Part shown: one piece after another, positions 52,856 to 62,700 of the stretch
Numbering within the stretch: the first letter of the stretch is position 1
How the letters are laid out: every line of letters starts with the position of its first letter
NCBI RefSeq assembly: GCF_042477335.2
Contig: NC_091246.1
Coordinates: forward strand, 251,414,501-251,478,500
DNA: 64,000 nt
Source of the DNA: Ovis canadensis
Lineage: Eukaryota; Chordata; Mammalia; Artiodactyla; Bovidae
Reading direction: 5' to 3'
Position numbers and translations under genes: made by a program
Notes under the pieces: generated by a model
Databases searched by the model: none
What the model was told of the DNA's origin: nothing
The model's input: only the letters and a program-made list of their open reading frames with translations

Positions 52856-52995
52856 GAGCACTTACCATGGGCCAGTCCCTGTGGTTATGATGGCAAATCA
52901 GACTAGGTCTTCTGCCCTAGAGGAGCGCTCAGAGCAACAGGGGAGACAGATGGTAAACCTGGCTGAGGACAGCGGCCACGGGACCCGAGAGACGG
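52856..52995 (-). mobile_element. L2 end, antisense, right of BovB
   Basis: gagcacttaccatgggccag, ccctagaggagcgctcagag, acaggggagacagatggtaa. Confidence 0.55.
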
Positions 52996-53344
52996 GGCGG
53001 TCATTCACACACTCACTGAATGAATGAATTCACACACTTGGACCTTTGGGGGCGTAGAGTTGTGTGCATGTGTATGAGGAGACCGTAGGATGAATTGACG
53101 GCTCTACCCCTGTAACTTCTGTGACGTCACACATCATCCATACTTCAGCAGCAGCAACAACAAAAAAGGATGAACTGCCATCCGCTAATGCGCATGTGAT
53201 GGTCAACACATATGCAAGAAGTGGTTTTTTGCAGACATGCGCATAACCAGATGCATTCGTGACAGTATATGCATGTGAGGATGGCTGAGGCCTTGCACTG
53301 CGTATACAGGCCCATCCAGGTGCATCATAGTGGAACCAGGTTAC

Positions 53345-53430
53345 TTGTTCTAACCTTGGCTCTGCCATTTACTTGTCCTGGGCCAGTTAACCCTCCATCA
53401 GCTTCATCGATCAAATGGGGAAAACAGTAG
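53345..53430 (+). mobile_element. MIR fragment, sense
   Basis: aaccttggctctgccattta, cttgtcctgggccagttaac, gatcaaatggggaaaacagt. Confidence 0.7.
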
Positions 53431-53799
53431 TTCTTTAGGAGCAGGGCCCGAGGCAGGCATCCTTACACACGTGATCTATTTAGGGGGGACCTGAAAGGGG
53501 GTAGAGGAACCAGGGTGGGGTTGGAGGAGATGCTGAGTGGAGCTGCGGCTTCAGCTGAAGTCTAGTCTTAGCCTGATCCCAAGGGGAGGCCTGGAGCATG
53601 ACTCAGTGAGGGAAGGGTGTCAGCCCTTGCCCGCCAGTCATTGACTGTGTCCCCCCGACCCTCCACCTGGAGGAGGAAGTAACCCCCAGGCCTCTTCTGG
53701 TGAGACAGCTTGGGTTGGCTGAGGGCAGTATTCTAGAGAGTGGGCAGATGTGAGCTGCTGGGCGCCCACATCACAGCAGCTGGGGGCTAGTGTGCCCAT

Positions 53800-53945
53800 A
53801 GTCTTCTCAAAACGAGGTCCTGGGAGGCATCAGCCTCCCTGGGGAACTTGCTAGAATGCCCTAGCCCCCACCTGCTGACTCAGATTCTGCGACAGGATCC
53901 CCAGCCCTTGAGCACATGAAAGTTCAAGAAGCAACTGTATGAAAC
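53800..53945. mobile_element. MER5A fragment
   Basis: cctgggaggcatcagcctcc, ctggggaacttgctagaatg, cacctgctgactcagattct; terminal repeats eroded. Confidence 0.65.
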
Positions 53946-54590
53946 AGCCTCAGGAGATCGCTGTGAGGGTTGAGCGAGACTAAGGCGCAGAAAGCAGCAC
54001 TTGAAAGAGCATCCGGTCCACAGTAGGTGCTGTTGGGCTACGGGCACACTAGCCCCCAGGTATGTTGTGTGTGCTTGATTACCCAGATTCTTAAACGTGC
54101 AGTTACACGAGTGCCGGGAGGAGAGGCTGTATCATTGGCAGAATTCAGCGCAAAACGAGATGTGGGCCCTTTGTTCAAAACTCAGACAGCAGACAGAGCC
54201 TTGGACCAAGCTCCCAGGCCCTTGTGGACTTAGGACGGGTGACCGCGTTGCAGGCCGGAGGAGGATGTGGATGAAGTGCAGGACGTGGGCGTGATGCGCC
54301 TGTTTGAGGCCCTGCTGATTCCCGGTTTCTTTCCTCTCGCGATTTGGCCCATCCTTCAGGTTTTACAGACGCGCCTGGGGGAAGGGTGCCGGACAGGGGA
54401 TCAGACCCCCATCTTCTGTTTCCCCAGTTCCTCCGGGCACGCTCCAGCAGCACGAGTCTGAATGAACTTGACTTCGGGGAATGGCTGAGAACTCGCAGCC
54501 CAGAAATGCTCTCTCACGTTTGCACACTGAGAAGAGACTTTTGAGTACGTTCCCCCGTGCATCGTGGGTCTCCATTCCCAGGGAGCGCTC

Positions 54591-55205
54591 TCCGCTCGGG
54601 AAGGGGTGTGAAATTTAATTTGCACTAATTATCCCAAAGTGAGAGGAGTGGGAAATGAGTTGGCTCTGCATGTTCGGCCTCTTCCAACAGCTCCAGTTCC
54701 CCGGGCGGCGGTTTATTTATGTGCGAGGGGTGGGGGCTGGGGTGGGGTGGGGTGCTGTTACCAAGGCAACGGCAGCTGCTGGGATTGGGGAGGGGAATGG
54801 TTCTGGGTAGGGAGGCCAGATGGAGGGAGTGGAGGGAGTCAGTGAGGGCTGGGGCGGGATTGGGGCGCGTGTCCTTGTGACGGTGTGGGGGTCTTTTGCC
54901 TAGCCCCCTCCTCACCCTCCATCTCTGATGGGGGAGGGGAGAGGAGGGGCAGAGAGGGAAGGAGGTCCTTTCCTGCCTTACGTGGGGGAGGCCTTTGGCA
55001 GCTTCATCCCAGGAGACAGACGGATGACCCAGTCTGGAGGGAGAGAAGCTTTCAGCGATTCTCTGGGGGCAGGGTAGTCCTCCTGAGGCTCCAAGGGTCA
55101 GGGCTGAGCCCGAGGGCAGAAACCCAAAGAGGCGGCTAGCCGGGGGCGCCCTGGACAGGGAGAAGGTGCGACCCTGGAGCCAAGGACAAAATACCCAGCG
55201 GGTCT
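54591..55205. promoter_or_regulatory. Candidate regulatory block (non-repeat)
   Basis: No interspersed repeat for about 600 bp. Contains AT-rich homeodomain-like taatttgcactaattatccc at 54617-54636, an RFX-type X-box at 54757-54770 and GC-rich flanks leading to the C-rich array and CTCF motif. No exon identified. Function is inferred from motif density only. Confidence 0.35.
54757..54770. promoter_or_regulatory. X-box motif (RFX-type)
   Basis: GTTACCAAGGCAAC fits the degenerate X-box GTNRCC(N)0-3RGYAAC perfectly, with a 2-base spacer. The best-formed of four such sites in the window. Confidence 0.45.
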
Positions 55206-55515
55206 CCTCCCGCTCTTTCTACCCCCTTCCCCTGCTCCAACCCTCGCCCTTCTCCCTAACCCTCTTCTCCCCGCCCCTCCCCCCAATGCCCCTCCTACCC
55301 CCTCTCACCCCCTCTTCCCCTCCCCCATCTCTCCTCCCCTCCCCCATCTCTCCTCCCCTCCCCATCTCTCCTCCCCTCCCCCATCTCTCCTCCCTTCCCC
55401 CTCCTCCCCTCCCCCACCCCTCCTCTCCTCCCCCACCCCTCCTCTCCTCCCCCACCCCTCCTCTCCTCCCCCACCCCTCCTCCCCTCCCCCACCCCTCCT
55501 CCCCCTTTTGTCTCC
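55206..55515 (+). repeat. C-rich array, 19-bp period
   Basis: Polypyrimidine on the plus strand. From 55316 to 55505 two related 19-bp units alternate in blocks: first tcccccatctctcctcccc about four times, then cccacccctcctctcctcc about five times. The minus strand has many G-runs and can form G-quadruplexes. The resulting Pro/Ser-rich and Gly/Glu/Arg-rich frames are artefacts. Confidence 0.88.
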
Positions 55516-55537
55516 CTAGAGACTCTCTTTCCTGCCA

Positions 55538-55552
55538 CCACTAGAGGGCGCC
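55538..55552 (+). promoter_or_regulatory. CTCF-type motif (15/15)
   Basis: CCACTAGAGGGCGCC satisfies every position of the core CCASYAGRKGGCRSY. It lies 33 bp beyond the C-rich array, in CpG-containing non-repeat DNA. Confidence 0.6.
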
Positions 55553-56129
55553 GAGGCGCCGCCGTCGCCCCCGGTCCATCAGCCTTAGGACTGGTTGGGG
55601 GGCGCCTTGATGGGGTGGGTGGGTGGGTGGGGCAGGGGGCAGAGGCCCCACATCAGCTGGGTTCTCAGTAGAACTGGGCTGATTCTGGCTTGTTCGGGTC
55701 CTGGGGCAGGTCTGAGCTGGCCCTCCAGGGCAAAGGATGTTACAAAACCCACCCCCCTAACAGCTGTTAAGGGAAGGGGTTTGGAGGGGAGGGCATGCGC
55801 CCTTGGCACCTGGAAGGAAGGCGCCTGGGTTTCCTTCCTCGTCCTCTCCGCTCCTGGCCTGCGGTGTGAGCTGCGGCAAGTCTCATCACCTCTCCGAGTT
55901 CCGGGAAATGGGGGCAACCAGCCCACTTCAGTGGGGGAGTGGATAGAACATACAGGAGCAGAGGCGTGGCAGGCCATCCGGTGGGAGCTCAGAGTGGAGT
56001 GACTTTCCCGAGATTATTTAAGTACAGAAGATCAGATCCAGAACTAGACGCCAAATCTGTCTGAATCCAAACCTGTCCTCCTAACTGTTAGTGATGCATG
56101 TGGATCTGCTACCACTTTTCCTAGTTGTT
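55553..56129. other. Non-repeat block with MIR-like part
   Basis: A (GGGT)n stretch lies at 55613-55632. 55860-56050 resembles decayed MIR pieces (gtgagctgcggcaagtctca). A 135-codon plus frame at 55595-56002 has no recognisable feature. Confidence 0.4.
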
Positions 56130-56137
56130 ATTGAAGT

Positions 56138-56584
56138 AACGGTTTCCCAGCGGTCGTGTACGGATGTGAGGGTTGGACCATAAAGAAAGCTGAGCGCCGA
56201 AGAATTGATGCTTCTGAACTGTGGTGTTGGAGAGGACTCTTGAGAGTCCCTTGGACTGCAAGGAGGTCCAACCAGTCCATCTTAAAGCAGATCAGTCCTG
56301 AGTGTTCATTGGAAGGACTGATGCTGAAGCTGAAATTCCAATACTTTGGCCACCTGATGTGAAGAGCTGACTCATTGGAAAAGACCGTGACAATGGAAAG
56401 GATTGAAGGTGGGAGGAGAAGGGGATGACAGAGGATGAGATGGTTGGAAGGCATCACCGACTCAATGGGCATGAGTTTGTGTAAAATCCAAGAGTTGGCG
56501 ATGGACAGGGAGGCCTGGCGTGCTGCAGTCCATGGAGTCACAAAGAGTTGGACACGACTGAGCAACTGAACTGAACTGAACTGA
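56138..56584 (+). mobile_element. BovB 3' fragment
   Basis: Sense: gtgtacggatgtgagggttg to actgaactgaactga. Target duplication attgaagt at 56130-56137 and 56585-56592. Residual coding text (YGCEGWTIKKAERRRIDASE) belongs to the C-terminal domain. Confidence 0.93.
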
Positions 56585-56834
56585 ATTGAAGTGATAACTG
56601 GGCAGCAGCTGAGCAGCATGTGACAAGAGGAGGAGAGGGAAACGGATTCTCTGTCTCCTTTAAAACATAAAAATTGTGAGAAGTGGGTGCCTATCAGTCA
56701 CTCACTCTTTAGTGAAAATTAGTAGCATCTTTCCTGGCCATGAGACTGAGTTAAGAGGAGACAGTGATAAGGGTGCACGTCTGACAGCAGCAGGAGGGCA
56801 TCGGCTCCACCAGCGGGTTAGAGAACTGGCGTAG

Positions 56835-56950
56835 CCACTAACCCACTGTGCGACCTCAGCCGGTCCCTTTCTCTTTGAGGGTGTTGCCTCCCACTTGTGC
56901 AATGAGGAGACTGAACTGAATGTACCACAGTCTCTTCCAGATTAGAGAGC
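56835..56950 (+). mobile_element. MIR fragment, sense
   Basis: cactgtgcgacctcagccgg, cccacttgtgcaatgaggag. Confidence 0.55.
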
Positions 56951-56990
56951 TGATGGAGACTTCTTTCTCCTGGGGGTCTGGTGTGGGGCA

Positions 56991-57496
56991 GCAGTTCTTT
57001 AGTCACTCCGTTGTGTCCAACTCCTTGTGACCCTGTGGACTGCGGCACACCAGGCTTCCCTGTCCTTCACTATCTCCCAGAGTTTGCTCAAACTTGTGTC
57101 CATTGAATCGATGATGCCCTCAAACCACCTCATCTTCTGTCGCCCCCTTCTCCTCCTGTCAATCTTTCCCAGCATCAGGGTCTTTTCCTGTGAGTCAGCT
57201 GTTTGCATCAGGTGGACAAAGTATTGGAGCTTCAGCTTCAGCATCAGTCCTTCCAGTGAATATTCAGGACTGATTTCCTTTAGGATTAACTGGTTTGATC
57301 TTCCTACTGTCCAAGGGACTCTCAAGAGTCTTCTCCAGCACCACAGCACGAAAGCATCAATTTTTCAGCGCCAGTCTTCTTTATGGTCCAACTCTTACAC
57401 CCGTACATGACTTTGGGGAAAAACCATAACTTTGACTAGATGGACCTTTGTTGGCAAAGTGTGTCTCTGCTGTCTAGGTTTGTCATAACTTTCCCA
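56991..57496 (-). mobile_element. BovB 3' fragment
   Basis: Antisense: gttctttagtcactccgttg to ctaggtttgtcataactttc. About 500 bp. Together with the sense copy at 56138-56584 it forms an inverted pair about 400 bp apart. Confidence 0.92.
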
Positions 57497-57497
57497 A

Positions 57498-57520
57498 GGG
57501 GACTTCCCAGGTGGTGCTAC
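57498..57520 (+). mobile_element. SINE head scrap
   Basis: gggacttcccaggtggtgct is a tRNA-like SINE head cut off after about 23 bp, wedged between the BovB and L1. Confidence 0.6.
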
Positions 57521-57608
57521 TATTATGAACATTTGTATACAGGTTTTTGTGTGGACATATGTTTTCATTTCTTTGGGTATACTATACCTAGGAGTGGAAT
57601 TACTGGGT

Positions 57609-57856
57609 GGGGTCCCGGGTGGTGTTAGTGGTAAAGAGCCTGTCTGACAATGCAGGAGATATAAGAGACGTGGGTTCTATCCTTGGGTTAGGAAGATCGC
57701 CTGGAGGAGGGTATGGTATCCCACTCCAGTATTCTCTGGAGAAGGGAATGGCTACCCACTCCAGTATTCTTGCTTGGAGAATTCCTTGTACAGAAGAGCC
57801 TGGCGGACTACAGTCCATGGGGTCGCAAAGAGTTGGACATGGCTGAGCGATTTTTG
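57609..57856 (+). mobile_element. Bov-tA SINE
   Basis: Sense: ggggtcccgggtggtgttag to gttggacatggctgagcgat; contains a short internal repeat (two ccactccagtattct words, 57722 and 57758 region). Confidence 0.9.
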
Positions 57857-57869
57857 GGGTAACTTTATG

Positions 57870-58023
57870 GGGCTTCCCTTATAGCTCATTCAGTAAAGTA
57901 TCCGCCTACAATGCAGGAGACCTAGGTTTATAAGCTGTGTCAGGAAGACCTCCGTAGCCTAGTGGGCTACAGTCCATGGTGTTGCAACAGTCAGACATGA
58001 CTTGGTGAATAAACCACCACCAC
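57870..58023 (+). mobile_element. Bov-tA SINE, internally deleted
   Basis: Sense: ggcttcccttatagctcatt to cagtcagacatgacttggtg. The centre of the body is lost. Target duplication ggtaactt(t/c)atg at 57858-57869 and 58024-58035. Confidence 0.9.
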
Positions 58024-58304
58024 GGTAACTTCATGTTTAGGCTTTTGAGGAAATGCAAGACTTCTTCTGTGGCAGGGTGCGCCGTTTTACATTCCCATTG
58101 GCAGTGTGTAAGGTTTCCAGTTTTTTCATATCTTTGTCAGTGTTTATTATATTCTGACGCTCTGATTATAGCCATTCTAGTGGGTTTTGTCACATCATAA
58201 TTTCATTTTGTTTCCATGATTGCTAATTATGTTGATTATATTTTGTGTGTTTTTGGATATTTGTGTGTCTTCTTGGGAGAAATGTCTATTCAGATCCTTT
58301 GGTA

Positions 58305-58618
58305 GCGAAAGTGAAAGTTGCTCAGTCGTGTCCAACTCTTTGGGACTCCATGGACTGTATAATCCCTGGAATTCTCCAGGCCAGAATACTGGATTGGGTA
58401 GCCTTTCCCTTCTCCAGGGTATCTTCCCAACCCAGGGATTGAACCCAGGTCTCCTGCATTGCAGGCAGATTCTTTACCAGCTGAGCCACAAGGGAAGCCC
58501 AAGAATACTGGAGTGGGTAGCCTATCCCTTCTCCAGGGGATCTTCCTGACCTGGGAATCAAACCGGGGTCTCCTGCATTGCAGGTGGATTCTTTACCAAC
58601 TGAGCTATGAGGGAAGCT
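58305..58618 (-). mobile_element. Bov-tA SINE with duplicated head
   Basis: Antisense: gcgaaagtgaaagttgctca through the first head (ccacaagggaagccca), then a second partial body and head at 58502-58618 ending atgagggaagctt. The junction text agaatactggagtgggtagc and ctatcccttctccagggg matches the copy at 1193-1520. Confidence 0.9.
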
Positions 58619-58664
58619 TACTCCCTTTAATTTGGATTATTTAGTCTTTTATCATTGAGTTGTA

Positions 58665-58733
58665 GTGGGAGACCTGGGTTCGATCCCTGGATTGGGAAGA
58701 TCCCCTGGAGAAGGGAAAGGCTACCCAATCCAG
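58665..58733 (+). mobile_element. Internal Bov-tA scrap
   Basis: gtgggagacctgggttcgat to ctacccaatccagaa: about 69 bp from the middle of the SINE (B-box through body), lacking both true ends. Confidence 0.8.
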
Positions 58734-59165
58734 AAGTGTTCTTAAATTTTCTAGGTATAAGTCCCTTATCAGACATGTAGTTTACAAAGATTTTCTCCCA
58801 AGGAAGTGAAGGGTTTTCTCACTTCCTTGATAGTGTCCTTTGAACACAAAAGGTTTTGATTTAGATGAAGTCCAACTTACTTGTTCTTTTTCTTGTTGTT
58901 GCTTTTGGTGTCACATATAAGAATCTATTGCCAAATTCAGGTCATGAAGATGTGCCCCAATATTTTTTTCTAAGAGTTATATAATTTCGGGTCTTACATT
59001 TAGATCTTTGATCCACTTTGAGTTAACTTCTTTGTGTGTGTGTTGTGAGTCAAACTTCATTCTTTTCCACGTGGCTATCCAGTTGTCCCAGCATCATCTG
59101 TTGATGAGACAATTCTTTCCGCACTGAATGGTCCTAGTATTCTTGTCAAAAATCAGTTGACCATA

Positions 59166-59292
59166 TGGGACTTCTCTGATGGTCCAGTGGTTAGGACTTT
59201 GCACTTCCACGGCAGGGGCCTGGGTTTGATCCCTGATGGGGAACTCAGGTCCCACATGCTGTGCAGTGCGGCCAAAAAGGAAAGAAAGAAAG
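59166..59292 (+). mobile_element. CHR-type SINE, short form
   Basis: Sense: gggacttctctgatggtcca to gcggccaaaaaggaaagaaa. 14-bp target duplication atcagttg(a/g)ccata at 59152-59165 and 59293-59306. Confidence 0.93.
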
Positions 59293-59477
59293 ATCAGTTG
59301 GCCATAGTTGCATGGGTTTTTTCCTGGACTCTCAATGCCGTTCCACTGGCATATATGTCTATCCTCTATCAATATCACACTGTTTTGATTTCTGTAGCTT
59401 TGAAGTAAGTTTTGAAATTGGAAACTGTAATTCCTCCAACAAAGATCAGAACTTTGTTCTTCTCTTTCAAGATGGTG

Positions 59478-59521
59478 TACTGTGCCTGGTGGTCTTGTGG
59501 TTAGGATTCGGTATTCTCTCT
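59478..59521 (+). mobile_element. CHR-type SINE head fragment
   Basis: gcctggtggtcttgtggtta then ggattcggtattctctc: a 44-bp head scrap within L1. Confidence 0.65.
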
Positions 59522-60029
59522 CAGGATAGTTTGCCTCTTTGAGGTCTCTTGCAATTCCTCATGAATTTTTGGATTGGATTTTCCATTTCTGCCATTTCAA
59601 GAAATGCCATTGAAATTCTGATAGGCATTACACTGAGTTCAGAGATCAGTTTGGGTAGTAATGCCATCTTACTAATATTTAATTTTATGGTCCACGAACG
59701 TATGCCATCTCGAGATTTATGTAGGTCTCCTCTATTTTCAAACAATGCTTTATGGTTTTCAGATGGTAAATTTTGCCTTTCTTTTGTTAAATTTATCCCT
59801 AAGTAGTCTATTCTTTTAGATGCTAATGAACATGGAACTGTGTCTTAATTTTATTTTTGGACTTTTCACTGCGAGTGTATAAAGATTCAGATGAATTTGG
59901 GTGGTCATCTTGTATCCTGCAGCCGTGCTGAGCTTCTTAGTTCTTTCAGTTTTTCGCAGGTTCCTTAGGGTTTTCTTTATACATGATTGTGTCATCTGTG
60001 AATAGACGTGTTTTACACCTGCCTTCGTC

Positions 60030-60097
60030 CCTCCCGTCCCCCCTTCCTTCCTCCTTCCTTTCTCTCTTTCCTTGCTTGCTTTCCCTTTCCTTTTCCT
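60030..60097 (+). repeat. (TTCC)n-rich pyrimidine tract
   Basis: Imperfect TTCC/CTTTCC units at 60030-60097 inside the L1. Confidence 0.7.
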
Positions 60098-60388
60098 GGG
60101 CTAATTATCTGGTTAGATTCTCTGGTACAATGTTGAATAGAAGTGGTGAGAGTGGACGGTCCTGTCTTGCTCCTGATATTAAGGGGAAAACATCCAGTAT
60201 TTCACCATTAAGTATTATGTTAACTGTGGATTTCTCACAGATATCCTTCAGCAGGTTGAAGAAGTTCCCTTCCATCCCCAGTTTTTTGAAAATTTTTTGG
60301 TCATAAAAGGATGTTGGATTTTGTTAAGTGCCTTTTCTGTGTTTATTGAAATGATCATGTAATTTTTTTGCATCTTCAACATCATTGC

Positions 60389-60775
60389 TTTTTAAATTTG
60401 AAGCATAATTGATGTAAAGAGTATATAATTTACAGGTGTACAGTGCAGTGGTTCCCAGTTTTTAAAGGTTATACACCGTTTATGGTTATTGTGATATATT
60501 GACTGTATTCCCTGTGTTGTACAATATGTCCTTGTCGCTTATTTTATGCATAATAGTTTGTACCTCTTAGTCCCTGTGCCTTTATCACCCCTCTGCCCTT
60601 CTCTTTCCCCTCTGGTAAGGATTAGCTTGTATCTGTGAGTCTGTTTCTTTTTTGGTATGTTCACTACTTTGTTTTTTAGATTATGCATATCAGTGGCATC
60701 ATACAGCATTTGTCTTTCTGTCTGCCTTGTTTCACATAGCATAATACCCTCCGAGTCCAGATAATCATGCGAGTT
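60389..60775 (-). mobile_element. Younger L1 3' end nested in L1
   Basis: Antisense L1 3' UTR-like text: gaagcataattgatgtaaag, ttacaggtgtacagtgcagt, ttgtacaatatgtccttgtc, gtctgccttgtttcacatag. It interrupts ORF2-antisense text that resumes at aaatattttgattgatatga. Confidence 0.7.
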
Positions 60776-61025
60776 TAAAATATTTTGATTGATATGATGT
60801 ATTACATTAATTGATTTTCAGATGTTATACCAACCTTGCATTCCCCAAATAAATTTTACTTGGTCACAGTGTATACTACTTTTTATACACTGTTGGATTT
60901 AGTTTGTTAGCATTTTATTGAGGATTTTGAATCTATGCATAAGAGATACTGGTCTGTAGTTTTCTTTTTTGTGATGTCTTTGGTTTTGGGTATCAGTAAC
61001 ATTGGGGATATCTTTCTTTTTCCTC

Positions 61026-62700
61026 CCTTTTTAAAAGGTAGCTTTTCTGGGTATGGGGTATGAAATTCTTGGTTGGCAGTTTTTTTTTTTAAAGCTCATT
61101 GAATGCATTATCCCAATGTCTTCTGATCCCCATTGTGTCTGATGAGAATTCACCTGTTAATCTTATTGGATCCCATTGTAGTAATGGTTAGTTTTTCTCT
61201 TGCTGTTTTGCAGATTTTCTCAATATATTTGGCTTTCAGTATTCTTGCTACTTTGCGTTTGTCCAACTTAGAGTTTTTTGAGCTTCTTAAATCTGTAGAT
61301 AAGGTTTTTCATCAAATTTCAGAAGTTTTCAGCCATTATTTCTTTCTACTTATTTATTCCCTTTCCTTCTGATACTCCCACTGTGGATATGTTGCCCTTG
61401 ATGGTGTTCCCAACATCTCTGAAACGCTTCGTTTTTTTTTCGTTCTTTTTTCTGTTTGTTCTTCTGATTGCTTAATCTATATCAACCTGTCATCAAGTTT
61501 GCTGATTATATCTTCTGCCAGTTCATATCTGCTATTGAGCTCGTCTAGTCAGTTTTTCATTTCAGTTATACTTTTCACTTCCAACATTTTCATTAAAGAC
61601 GTTTCTGTTTATCTTCTCTGTTCAATAAGGCATTGCTATAAACCTCTCTTTACTTCTTTAAGAATGGTTTTTAGCTCTTTGATAACATTTATAATAGCTG
61701 CTTTGAGTTCTTTGTTAAATCTGACATCTGGTCATTCAGAAGCAAGTTTCTGTTGCTGGCCTTTTTTCCATGTGTGGATCAAACTTTCTAGTTTCTATGC
61801 ACGTCTTGGTTTTTTTGTTTTGTTTTGTTTTTGGAATTGCGTTTTTAAAATAGTGTAGTGATTTTGGCCTTCTTTTGGGTATAGTTTTTTAGATCATTAC
61901 TTGATATTTGTTCAGACCAGAAGGACTTTTCTCATCCATTTTCCTCCTAATTCTTCCTGGTAAACTAGTCAGTTACTGGTTTAGTTTGTGTTTGAAATGA
62001 ACATACTGCTGCCCTCTTAGTTGTGTAAGGCCTCCAAGCCAGGGCTGTGGAACTGGGGATGGGGACAACGGCACCTTTCCTTCATCCCTGCTTCAGCAGC
62101 TGAGCATTTGGTGGAGGGGGTGTGGCTGTAGCCTTTGGTCTTCTCAGCTTGCCTTTCCCCACATGGGACATCTGCTTTATGAATAAGCCAGAATGACGGT
62201 GATTGTGGTCCCAGTATTTCTCAGCATCCCACTACCAAGGTAGCTCCTCCATTCCACTGGTGAGTCTGGGGGAAAGAAGGGAGCTCTCATCTCTCAGCTG
62301 TGCTCACCCAGAACATAGCCTTTGCAACAGTAATCTGGGAAAGAAGAGAAATACTGACATCCTGCCCTTTCTGGGAAGATATTGCAGGCCTCCATTGGGA
62401 GCAAAGAGGAGAGAGTCCTGTGCTAATTGCTGTACTCAACTAGAGTGGAGTTTCCATAATGCTGAGCTGGGAGGGGAGAGGGAGGGAGAAGATCATAGTT
62501 CAAATGCCATAGGCTCTTACTGTTCTTATGAGGTTTCATTAGGTTTTCTTGAATAAATGTTTCTTCATTTGCTGTAAGCCCTTAGGACCATTTCCAGAGA
62601 CTTTAAATGGTTCCAGAGACTTTAAATAATCTTCAGCAGTTTCACTGGGGAACAAGTCTGCAGAACTCCTCACGCTGCTATGCCAGAAGTACACCTCGAG
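61026..62700 (-). mobile_element. Ancient L1-like segment, antisense
   Basis: ggtatgaaattcttggttgg, gtctgatgagaattcacctg, gttttcagccattatttctt, aatggtttttagctctttga, cttcttgaataaatgtttct. The joint at about 61025 leaves out the N-terminal half of L1 ORF2, so this is a deletion or a separate old element. No intact frame. Confidence 0.6.

Larger units (their letters stand above)
52996..54590. other. Mostly unique block
   Basis: 53030-53310 is unique with scattered ATGCGCAT/ATGCATG words. 53345-53430 MIR and 53800-53945 MER5A are listed separately. 53440-53800 and 53950-54590 show no recognised repeat or exon. Confidence 0.4.
57522..61025 (-). mobile_element. Old L1, antisense, with nested insertions
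   Basis: Reading the antisense of L1 from the 3' side into ORF2: catatgttttcatttctttg, ccattggcagtgtgtaaggt, agacatgtagtttacaaaga, ctatccagttgtcccagcat, gttgaatagaagtggtgaga and gcattttattgaggattttg. All frames are interrupted. Inserted elements, in order, lie at 57609-57856, 57870-58023, 58305-58618, 58665-58733, 59166-59292, 59478-59521 and 60389-60775. Confidence 0.85.

Noticed and set aside
55166..55541. Proline/serine-rich plus frame and glycine/arginine-rich minus frame
   Set aside because: Translations of the 19-bp C-rich array.
1104..58561. Many 60-110 codon frames beginning like MATHSSILAWRIPMDRG or MDCSPPGSSVHGILQARILEW
   Set aside because: These are translations of Bov-tA and Bov-A2 SINEs on either strand, repeated at every copy; they are not genes.
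1193..59292. tRNA-Glu-like sequences as tRNA genes
   Set aside because: All lie at the head of SINEs and lack an intact cloverleaf; they are retrotransposon promoters.
62203..62556. 117-codon plus frame in the AT-rich end region
   Set aside because: Lies in old L1-like antisense DNA; no features and no conserved start context.
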